Below, in pieces: positions 6,694 to 12,240 of a stretch of DNA of 12,240 nt. A program made the position numbers and the translations under genes. The DNA is from an uncultured Bacillota bacterium (GTDB lineage: Bacteria > Bacillota > Clostridia > Peptostreptococcales > Anaerovoracaceae). The notes beneath the pieces were generated by a model. It was not told the origin of the DNA and did not search any database. It worked only from the letters and a program-made list of their open reading frames with translations. Every line of letters starts with the position of its first letter. Position 1 is the stretch's first letter. Where the stretch lies: assembly GCA_959606705.1 (NCBI GenBank), contig CAUHLX010000045.1, positions 1 through 12,240 of the forward strand, in the 5' to 3' direction.

Positions 6694-6734
6694 AAAAGGC
6701 GTCCGGCAAAATGATTTTGCGGACGCCTTTTTTT
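6694..6734. terminator. Terminator between flotillin and pcrA, usable from both sides
   Basis: An 11-bp stem (6694-6704 with 6721-6731), a one-base G bulge, a further 6 bp (GCAAAA 6706-6711 with TTTTGC 6715-6720) and a TGA loop. Seven T run from 6728 to 6734 on the plus strand. The minus strand ends in four T, so it is probably weaker toward pcrA. Confidence 0.88.
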
Positions 6735-6745
6735 ATTCGGTTTCT

Positions 6746-8974
6746 TCAGATTTTTTTCAGCGGAGCGATATCCAGGGCCAGCTTCTTGATCCCCGCGGAA
6801 TCAAAGGCCACGGTCACCGTATTCCCTTTCACCTCGATGACCAATCCCTCTCCGAACTTGCTGTGCGAGACCTTGTCGCCGGCAGCCAAATCCGTTCCCG
6901 CCACCGACGGCTTCGCGGTTTTGTTGGACTTGATGCTGCTCAGCTGAGCGAAGGGCTTGAAAATCCCTCCCTCGCTATAGGTTCCTGACTTGTAGGAGCC
7001 GGTTCGCTCCTCCGACCAGCCGCCCAGATGGCTATTCTCCTTCTTGACGTAAACAGCGTCTCCGCACAGGAGCGACTGATCCATTTCCCGGAGAAACTGC
7101 GACTCCCGCGTGTAATCCGTCTTGCCGTACAGCGTTCGCATGGCCGCGCTGGAAAGATAGAGCCGTTCCCGGGCCCGGGTCATTCCCACGTAACAGAGCC
7201 GCCGTTCCTCCTCCAGCCCGTCGGGCTTTTCAAAGGATCTCCAGCTGGGAAACAGACCGTCCTCCATGCCGGGAATAAAGACCACCGGGAATTCCAGACC
7301 CTTGGCGCTGTGCAGGGTCATGAGCACCACCGCGTTTTCATCCGCATTATGATTGTCCACCTCCGCCACCAATGCGATCTTTTCCATGAATTCGGAAAGG
7401 CTGATGGCTAGATTTTCATTTTCATAATCGTAGATGACAGACTTGAATTCCAGAAGGTTTTCGATCCTTCCTTCCGCTTCCACGGTACCGGCCTGTTCCA
7501 GCGCCGTAAGATATCCCGTCCGGACCAGCAGTCCGTCATAGAGATCCGATACCTTGAGGTTCTCCTTTTCCCGGGAAAACTGCAGCACCGCCTCCACCAT
7601 TTCCCGCACCGCCGCGGAGGCCTTCGCCGGAAGACTTGCCGACACCTCCTCGTCGCACAATACTTCAAACATGCTCTCCCCCCGGACCTGAGCCAGAGCC
7701 CGAAGCTTATCCACCGTCTTGTCGCCGATCCCCCTTTTGGGTTCGTTGATGATCCGCGTCAAGCTCAGATCGTCCGACGGATTCTGTACCAGACGCATGT
7801 AGCACATCATATCCTTGACTTCCTTGCGGTCGTAATACCGGAAACCGCCCAGCACCCGATAAGGAATCTCCTTCGCCGTAAAGGCTTCTTCAAACCGTCT
7901 GGACTGGCTGTTGGTCCGATACAGCACCGCAAAGTCGGAATAACGGTTTTCCCGGGTCTTCAGCCGGTCGATTTCCGCCGCGATATACCGCGCCTCTTCC
8001 TTGTCGTCATCCGCCCGGTAATAGTGGATTTTCTCGCCCTTTTCCTTCTCCGTCCAAAGCTGCTTCGGTTTTCTTCCGTGATTCTTTTCAATCACCGAAT
8101 GCGCCGCGTCCAGGATATTGCCCAAAGACCGATAGTTCTGCTCCAGTTTGATGACCTTCGTATTGGGAAAATCTTTTTCAAAGTCCAGAATATTTTTAAT
8201 GTCAGCGCCCCGCCACTGATAAATACACTGATCGTCGTCCCCCACTACACAGATATTGTTGTGTCCTTCCGCCAGCAGCCGGATGAAGCGATACTGCATG
8301 AAGTTGGTATCCTGATATTCGTCCACCATGATGTAGCGAAACTTTTTTTGATAGTACAGCAGAGTTTCCTCGTCCCGTTCAAAGAGCTGGACCGTGCGGA
8401 GGATCAAATCGTCAAAGTCCATGGCATTGTTGTGCTTCAAGGTCTGCTCGTAGCCGGCGTAAAGAGGTCCCAGCTTCTTGCTGCGGAGATCTTCCCCGTG
8501 CTCCCTCATATACTGTTCCGGTCCGATGTTCTTTTCCTTGCAGTCGCTGATCACCGAGAGCACATAGGCCGGCGTGAACTTCTTGTCGTCGATGTTCTGC
8601 TCCTTCAGCAGATTCTTGATCACCACCTTCTGGTCCGTGGGATCATAGACCACGAAGTCCCGGTCGTAGCCGATCTTTTCCGCGTTCCTTCTCAAAATGC
8701 GCAGACAGGCGGAGTGGAAGGTGAGAATCCACATGTTGATGTTTTCACCGATGAGTTCCTCCACTCGATCCCGCATTTCCTTGGCGGCTTTATTGGTAAA
8801 GGTCACCGCCAGAATGGCGGAGGGGTAGACTCCCCGCTCCCGAATCAAGTAAGCGATCCGGTGAGTCATAGTGCTGGTCTTTCCGCTGCCCGCCCCGGCC
8901 AGAATCAGCAGCGGTCCTTCTACGTGAGTAGCCGCCTCTCTCTGCGGTGGATTTAGTTTGTTCAAATAATCCAT
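6746..8974 (-). CDS. pcrA: ATP-dependent DNA helicase PcrA (UvrD/Rep superfamily 1A)
   Basis: A 742-residue 3'-5' DNA helicase acting in repair, rolling-circle replication and removal of proteins from DNA; B. subtilis PcrA is of similar length. All SF1A motifs are present in order: Q motif LNPPQREA (7-14), Walker A AGAGSGKT (26-33), Walker B VDEYQD (217-222), motif III QCIYQWRGAD (249-258), motif IV QNYRS (279-283), motif V TLHSAKGLEF (553-562) and motif VI VGMTRAR (596-602). The C-terminal ~45 residues (GDKVSHSKFGEGLVIEV to LDIAPLKKI) form the Tudor-like domain that in PcrA contacts RNA polymerase, which separates it from Rep. The start at 8974 has GGAG about 9 nt upstream. No ligase gene (ligA), a common pcrA partner, is in the window. 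Confidence 0.95.
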   Translation of the reverse strand: MDYLNKLNPPQREAATHVEGPLLILAGAGSGKTSTMTHRIAYLIRERGVYPSAILAVTFTNKAAKEMRDRVEELIGENINMWILTFHSACLRILRRNAEKIGYDRDFVVYDPTDQKVVIKNLLKEQNIDDKKFTPAYVLSVISDCKEKNIGPEQYMREHGEDLRSKKLGPLYAGYEQTLKHNNAMDFDDLILRTVQLFERDEETLLYYQKKFRYIMVDEYQDTNFMQYRFIRLLAEGHNNICVVGDDDQCIYQWRGADIKNILDFEKDFPNTKVIKLEQNYRSLGNILDAAHSVIEKNHGRKPKQLWTEKEKGEKIHYYRADDDKEEARYIAAEIDRLKTRENRYSDFAVLYRTNSQSRRFEEAFTAKEIPYRVLGGFRYYDRKEVKDMMCYMRLVQNPSDDLSLTRIINEPKRGIGDKTVDKLRALAQVRGESMFEVLCDEEVSASLPAKASAAVREMVEAVLQFSREKENLKVSDLYDGLLVRTGYLTALEQAGTVEAEGRIENLLEFKSVIYDYENENLAISLSEFMEKIALVAEVDNHNADENAVVLMTLHSAKGLEFPVVFIPGMEDGLFPSWRSFEKPDGLEEERRLCYVGMTRARERLYLSSAAMRTLYGKTDYTRESQFLREMDQSLLCGDAVYVKKENSHLGGWSEERTGSYKSGTYSEGGIFKPFAQLSSIKSNKTAKPSVAGTDLAAGDKVSHSKFGEGLVIEVKGNTVTVAFDSAGIKKLALDIAPLKKI

Positions 8975-9017
8975 ATGCTTTCTCCGTTTCCTCTTTCCGG
9001 CTCAATCCGTTTCATGG

Positions 9018-9044
9018 AAAATCGGACCCGGACGGTCCGTTTTC
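9018..9044. other. Inverted repeat in the pcrA leader
   Basis: CGGACC (9023-9028) and GGTCCG (9034-9039) pair across 5 nt, with three more A-T pairs beyond a mismatch. It lies 10-25 nt into the predicted pcrA transcript. It could be a 5' stabilising hairpin, an operator, or chance; it is not a LexA box of the CGAAC-N4-GTTCG type. Confidence 0.35.
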
Positions 9045-9054
9045 GCGCCTGTCC

Positions 9055-9083
9055 ATCTTACCATAGCGGCGAACAAAAAACAA
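9055..9083 (-). promoter_or_regulatory. Promoter of pcrA, extended -10
   Basis: Read on the minus strand: TTGTTT (9083-9078), 17-nt spacer, TAAGAT (9060-9055), directly preceded by TGG as an extended -10. The resulting leader is about 75 nt. Confidence 0.55.
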
Positions 9084-9153
9084 TGGAGGGCGGAGAGGTC
9101 GAAAGCTGTCGAAAACCAAGAGATATTGTCATGCGAAAGAGGTGAAAAATCCC

Positions 9154-9181
9154 TTGCGCCAATTTTCCTTTGGAATACAAT
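9154..9181 (+). promoter_or_regulatory. Candidate promoter of ktrBA
   Basis: TTGCGC (9154-9159), a 16-nt spacer and TACAAT (9176-9181). The -35 matches only in its TTG, so the call rests mainly on the -10 and on its position about 65 nt before the chosen start. It is back-to-back with the pcrA promoter, and no other likely gene lies in 8975-9248. Confidence 0.5.
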
Positions 9182-9184
9182 AGA

Positions 9185-9203
9185 TTCCATGCCCTTCATG
9201 GAA
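9185..9203. promoter_or_regulatory. Perfect dyad at the predicted ktrB transcription start
   Basis: TTCCATG (9185-9191) and CATGGAA (9197-9203) are perfect inverted copies around CCCTT. The dyad begins 3 nt after the proposed -10, as an operator would, but it could also fold as a leader hairpin. No regulator gene is adjacent. Confidence 0.45.
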
Positions 9204-9248
9204 ACGGGCAATCATCATACTACAGTTGATAGGAAAGAAGGGATTTCA

Positions 9249-10553
9249 TTGGTCAAAAAGGCGTCGAAGATGGCACCGGCGAAAATCATCGCCCTCAGCT
9301 TTTTTTCCGCCATTCTTCTGGGAGCTTGTCTGCTCAAGCTGCCTTGTTCCATTCGACCGGACGCGGCAGTCTCTTGGATTGACGCGTTTTTCACCTCCAC
9401 CAGCGCGGTGTGCGTCACGGGGCTGATCGCGGTGGATACGGCGGACACCTTCACCGTGTTCGGGAGAGGTGTGGTAGCCTTCCTCATTCAGATCGGAGGC
9501 CTGGGCGTCACCTCCATCGGCGCGGGGGTCATTCTCATCGCCGGAAAGCGCATGGGCTTCGCTCACCGCACTCTGGTGCGGGAGGCTTGGAACGTCAGCT
9601 CACTCAAGGGCATCGCCAAGCTGGTGCGCGCGGTTCTGCTGATGACTTTGGGTTTCGAGGTCCTGGGTGCGATCTTGAGCTTCCCTGTGTTTCTCCGGGA
9701 TTATCCCGCGGCGGACGCTCTGGGCATCAGCCTGTTTCACTCCATCGCCGCGTTCAACAACTCCGGCTTTGACATTCTGGGAGGAATGCAAAATCTGATC
9801 CCCTACCGTGACGATATCCTCCTCAATCTGACCACCTGTGCACTGATCATCTTCGGCGGGATCGGCTTCCTGGTCATCTTGGATCTGGGCAAGGCGTTGA
9901 AGCTGCGTTCGATCCGCAAGCTGACGCTGCACTCCAAGGTGGTGCTTTCCACCACCGCCGTTCTGCTGATCGCGGGAACGGTACTGTTGAAGCTGACGGA
10001 CCGAATTTCCTGGCTCTGCGCCTTTTTCCAGAGCACCTCGGCCCGCACCGCAGGTTTCTGCACCTGTCCCATCGGAAGCTTGAGCAGCGCGGGGCTTCTG
10101 GTGCTGATCGTGCTCATGTTCATCGGAGCTTCCCCCGGCTCTACCGGCGGCGGTATCAAGACCACCACCTTGTTCGTGCTGATTCAATCGGTGAGAAGTA
10201 CCATCACCAATCGCAGGTGTGAAGCCTTTCACCGTCAGTTTCAGCGGGAAGCGATCTCCAAAGCGTTCCTCATCACGCTGCTGGCCGGGGTCCTAGTCAT
10301 TCTGGGAACCTTCCTGCTCTGTGTCTTAGAGCCGGAGCTCCCTTTCTTGAACAATTTCTTTGAAATCACATCGGCCTTCGGCACCGTAGGGCTCTCCACG
10401 GGAATCACCGCGAGCTTAAATGCCGGAGCCAAGCTGGTGGTGATTTTAATCATGTTCATTGGACGGCTGGGTCCCTTGACCTTCGCCACTCTCTGGGCCG
10501 CCAAAGAGGCCCCGCAGATCCGTTACACAGAAGAAATGATCACCATCGGGTAA
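9249..10553 (+). CDS. ktrB: KtrB potassium uptake channel subunit (TrkH/KtrB family)
   Basis: A 434-residue membrane protein that carries K+ (Na+-dependent in characterised Ktr systems). It has the four-fold M1-P-M2 plan, with the selectivity-filter Gly in each pore loop: VTGL (56-59), NNSGF (170-174), RTAGF (266-270) and GTVGL (378-382). The Gly-rich GASPGSTGGGIKTTT (293-306 or so) is the intramembrane gating loop. The C-terminus FIGRLGPLTFA is typical. The start chosen is TTG at 9249, six bases after AAGGG (9238-9242), giving MVKKASKMAPAKII and a length near B. subtilis KtrB (445). An ATG at 9270 is an alternative with a poorer binding site; a TTG at 9126 would overlap the promoter. ktrA follows after 18 nt. 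Confidence 0.92.
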   Translation: MVKKASKMAPAKIIALSFFSAILLGACLLKLPCSIRPDAAVSWIDAFFTSTSAVCVTGLIAVDTADTFTVFGRGVVAFLIQIGGLGVTSIGAGVILIAGKRMGFAHRTLVREAWNVSSLKGIAKLVRAVLLMTLGFEVLGAILSFPVFLRDYPAADALGISLFHSIAAFNNSGFDILGGMQNLIPYRDDILLNLTTCALIIFGGIGFLVILDLGKALKLRSIRKLTLHSKVVLSTTAVLLIAGTVLLKLTDRISWLCAFFQSTSARTAGFCTCPIGSLSSAGLLVLIVLMFIGASPGSTGGGIKTTTLFVLIQSVRSTITNRRCEAFHRQFQREAISKAFLITLLAGVLVILGTFLLCVLEPELPFLNNFFEITSAFGTVGLSTGITASLNAGAKLVVILIMFIGRLGPLTFATLWAAKEAPQIRYTEEMITIG

Positions 10554-10571
10554 AAATAAAGGAGAATTTTT

Positions 10572-11234
10572 ATGTTTCAAAATAATAAAACTGCCGCTGT
10601 GGGCATCGTCGGCCTGGGCCGCTTCGGAATGGCCCTGGCCAAACGCCTCAGCGAGCTGGGAAAAGAAGTGCTGGTCATCGACGAGAACGAATCCAAGCTC
10701 AGAGAGCTTCGGGAGTACACGGACTTTGCCTTCGTGGTCGGCGATCTGTCCAAGGAGGCTCTGCGGGAAACGGGGATTCAAAACTGTGAGGTGGCCATCA
10801 TCTGTATCGGAGAAAAAATCGACGTGAGCATTTTGGCCACGCTGAACGTCGTCAGTCTGGGCGTTCCCCGAGTCATCGCCAAAGCCATCAGCAGCGAGCA
10901 CGGATGTGTTCTCGAGAAAATCGGCGCCGAGGTGGTCTACCCGGAACGGGATATGGCCCTGCGGCTGGCAAACCGCATTGTCACACGAAACGTACTGGAC
11001 TATCTCACGCTGAACAGCGACATGGAAATCTCCGAAGTTCAGATTCCCGACCGTCTCGTGGGAAAAACCATCGATGAAGCGGAGACCAGAAAAAAATACG
11101 GGGTCAATATTATCGCCATCGAACAGGGCAGCGGCATTTTGACGGAAATCGATCCGGAGAGGCACTTTGAGGAAGACGATGTTCTGGTGATCATCGGCTC
11201 GAAAAAGAACGTGCAGCAGTTCGGGACCGAATAG
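10572..11234 (+). CDS. ktrA: KtrA potassium uptake regulatory subunit (RCK domain protein)
   Basis: A 220-residue cytosolic protein. The N-terminal half is an RCK/TrkA-N Rossmann domain with the dinucleotide motif GIVGLGRFGMALA (Gly14, Gly16, Gly19) and Asp37 at the end of the second strand (VLVIDENE), which contacts the nucleotide ribose. The C-terminal third (about 135-220; GKTIDEAETRKKYGVNIIAI to EDDVLVIIG) is the RCK_C subdomain, which in several Gram-positive KtrA proteins binds c-di-AMP. KtrA forms an octameric ring under the KtrB dimer and gates it with ATP/ADP. AAAGGAG (10558-10564) lies 7 nt before the ATG, and the 18-nt gap from ktrB indicates one transcript. Whether c-di-AMP binds here cannot be read from sequence alone. 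Confidence 0.92.
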   Translation: MFQNNKTAAVGIVGLGRFGMALAKRLSELGKEVLVIDENESKLRELREYTDFAFVVGDLSKEALRETGIQNCEVAIICIGEKIDVSILATLNVVSLGVPRVIAKAISSEHGCVLEKIGAEVVYPERDMALRLANRIVTRNVLDYLTLNSDMEISEVQIPDRLVGKTIDEAETRKKYGVNIIAIEQGSGILTEIDPERHFEEDDVLVIIGSKKNVQQFGTE

Positions 11235-11247
11235 TCTCCAACCGCGA

Positions 11248-11294
11248 AAAAAAGCCCTGTCTCCTAGCTCTACGGCTGGAAACAGGGCTTTTTT
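11248..11294. terminator. Bidirectional terminator between ktrA and rubrerythrin
   Basis: A 13-bp perfect stem pairs AAAAAAGCCCTGT (11248-11260) with ACAGGGCTTTTTT (11282-11294) around a 21-nt loop. The stem's own A and T arms give six T on the plus strand and seven on the minus. The rubrerythrin stop codon (11293-11295) overlaps the right arm. Confidence 0.9.
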
Positions 11295-11829
11295 AGAAAT
11301 TCTCCGCCTTCACTTCGAAGTAAGATTTCGGGTGGTTGCAGACCGGGCAAACCTCAAAGGCCTTCTTGCCGACATAAGTGTGTCCGCAGTTTCTGCACAT
11401 CCAAACAACATCCTCGTCCTTTTCAAACACCTTGTTGTTCTTGACGTTCTCCGCCAGCTTCCGATAACGCTCCTCGTGCAGCTTTTCAATGGCCGCAACG
11501 CCGGCAAACTTAGCCGCGATTTCGGTGAAGCCCTCTTCCTTCGCTTCCTCCGCCATGCGGGCGTACATGTCGGTCCACTCGTAGTTCTCACCCTCTGCGG
11601 CGGTGATCAGATTTTCCTCGGTGGTTCCGATGCCTTCCGCATATTTGTACCACAGCTCAGCGTGCTCCTTCTCGTTGGCCGCGGTCTCCAGGAAGATGGC
11701 CGCAATCTGCTCAAAGCCTTCCTTCTTGGCCTTGGAAGCAAAGAACGTATACTTGTTTCTGGCCTGAGATTCGCCGGAAAACGCGTCCAGCAAATTCTGT
11801 AATGTTTTCGTACCCTTTAAATCTTTCAT
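11293..11829 (-). CDS. rbr: Rubrerythrin
   Basis: A 178-residue cytoplasmic NADH-dependent peroxidase that protects anaerobes from hydrogen peroxide. The four-helix ferritin-like domain holds the diiron ligands Glu20 (SGESQAR), Glu53 and His56 (NEKEHAELW), Glu81 and Glu84 (GENYEWTDMY), and Glu115 and His118 (AIEKLHEERY). The C-terminal rubredoxin domain binds one Fe through Cys145/Cys148 (CRNCGH) and Cys161/Cys164 (CPVC), so both metal centres are intact. The ATG at 11829 follows AAGGAGGA at ideal spacing. The frame is open to an ATG at 11895, but that start has no binding site and the residues do not look like rubrerythrin. It lies 90 nt downstream of the PerR-like gene with no terminator between. 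Confidence 0.96.
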   Translation of the reverse strand: MKDLKGTKTLQNLLDAFSGESQARNKYTFFASKAKKEGFEQIAAIFLETAANEKEHAELWYKYAEGIGTTEENLITAAEGENYEWTDMYARMAEEAKEEGFTEIAAKFAGVAAIEKLHEERYRKLAENVKNNKVFEKDEDVVWMCRNCGHTYVGKKAFEVCPVCNHPKSYFEVKAENF

Positions 11830-11919
11830 TTTTTCGTCCTCCTTATTTCTCTCACAGGATGCTCCACTAACAATCAATATGTGCAAACGCCGCATTTCAT
11901 ACGGCCGCCGCAGTCTTTT

Positions 11920-12240
11920 TTAATTGGACTGATCCTTGACACAGTCCGGACAGAGACCTTCGAATAGAATTTCAAAGCCTTCGACCCGAATCCCGCTTTC
12001 CTGTGCGGCCTTTCGAGCCAGTCCCTCAAGCGCTTCGCACCGGATATCCACCAGTTCTCCACAGCTTCGGCAGATCATGTGATAATGCGGATGGAGCGCG
12101 CCGTCAAAACGATCGGGTCCTCCCGCCATCTTCAGCTTGCGGATCTTGCCGTCCTCAGCCAGCTGATTGAGGTTCCGATAAACAGTACCCAAACTCAAGC
12201 CGGGATTTTCTTCCTTGAGTTTATTATAGATGAAATCCGC
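11920..12240 (-). CDS. perR: PerR-like peroxide-sensing repressor (Fur family), N-terminus beyond window
   Basis: The last 106 residues of a Fur-family metal-dependent repressor; the frame is open to the right edge, starting ADFIYNKLKEENPG. SLGTVYRNLNQLAEDG is the DNA-recognition helix region. The structural zinc is bound by two CxxC pairs (ICRSCGE and GLCPDC). The regulatory metal site of B. subtilis PerR (Asp85, His91, His93, Asp104) has exact counterparts at constant offset: RFD (visible residue 46), HYH (52 and 54) and LVD (65). The Asp in RFD favours PerR over Fur or Zur. The fifth ligand, His37, which is oxidised by peroxide, lies in the missing ~39 residues. The full length would be about 145, as in B. 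subtilis. A TTG near 12198 is internal. Rubrerythrin is a classic PerR target. Confidence 0.88.
   Translation of the reverse strand, partial: ADFIYNKLKEENPGLSLGTVYRNLNQLAEDGKIRKLKMAGGPDRFDGALHPHYHMICRSCGELVDIRCEALEGLARKAAQESGIRVEGFEILFEGLCPDCVKDQSN

Noticed and set aside
8024..8956. A 310-codon open frame on the plus strand
   Set aside because: Antisense to the PcrA motor domains, where every helicase motif is present on the other strand. The GC-rich third positions of pcrA explain the open antisense frame.
9002..9211. A 69-codon minus-strand frame in the pcrA-ktrB gap
   Set aside because: It runs through both predicted divergent promoters, has no convincing binding site and no recognisable product.
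9126..9248. A longer KtrB starting at TTG 9126
   Set aside because: The extra 41 residues are not hydrophobic or KtrB-like and would be encoded across the promoter and dyad; the TTG at 9249 has a better binding site and gives the usual family length.
9182..9248. A c-di-AMP (ydaO-type) riboswitch ahead of ktrB
   Set aside because: The predicted leader is about 60 nt, far shorter than that riboswitch, and only one small dyad is visible.
11830..11895. A 22-residue N-terminal extension of rubrerythrin
   Set aside because: No binding site precedes the ATG at 11895, whereas the ATG at 11829 has an ideal one and MKDLKGTKT is the standard rubrerythrin start.
1..12240. CRISPR arrays, insertion sequences, integrases, toxin-antitoxin pairs, phage genes, tRNA or rRNA
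   Set aside because: No regularly spaced repeats, transposase or integrase motifs, or RNA-gene sequence were seen; base composition and codon use look even across the genes.

Overview
The window looks like chromosomal DNA of a Gram-positive anaerobe of the Bacillota, most likely class Clostridia. The grounds are: strong AGGAGG-type ribosome binding sites on almost every gene, two TTG starts, a rubrerythrin/PerR pair, a KtrAB potassium system, a YuaF/YuaG-like NfeD-flotillin pair, a clostridial-looking citrate synthase and an OafA/YfiQ-type membrane acyltransferase. I cannot name a genus. I see no tRNA, rRNA, CRISPR array, insertion sequence, integrase or phage gene. Coding is dense and no gene-free stretch exceeds 300 bases.

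Layout, left to right. (1) A GH26-type glycoside hydrolase cut by the left edge (3-914, +) converges on a membrane acyltransferase (936-2000, -) across a hairpin that terminates the first gene and encodes the last codons of the second. (2) Divergent promoters at 2032-2132 drive the acyltransferase leftward and a TTG-initiated citrate synthase rightward (2171-3577). (3) An XRE-type regulator (3714-4250, -) is divergent from an NfeD-like membrane protein (4446-5135, +) and a flotillin (5188-6672, +). (4) PcrA helicase (6746-8974, -). (5) Potassium uptake genes ktrB (9249-10553, +) and ktrA (10572-11234, +). (6) On the minus strand, rubrerythrin (11293-11829) lies downstream of a PerR-like peroxide sensor (11920 to the right edge, incomplete).

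How the parts work together. NfeD and flotillin should form a membrane-scaffold module. The neighbouring regulator probably controls it: the two divergent promoters carry almost identical 15-bp dyads, each exactly 4 nt downstream of its -10 box, and the rightward promoter has a second, different dyad over its -35. KtrB is the K+-translocating channel subunit and KtrA the cytosolic nucleotide-gated ring. PerR and rubrerythrin form a peroxide-sensing and peroxide-reducing pair, probably co-transcribed because no terminator separates them. Four hairpins end transcription units, and three look usable from both sides.

Most of the window is familiar housekeeping content. The part most deserving a second look is the regulator/NfeD/flotillin locus with its paired operators. 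All promoter, operator and terminator calls come from reading the sequence by eye.
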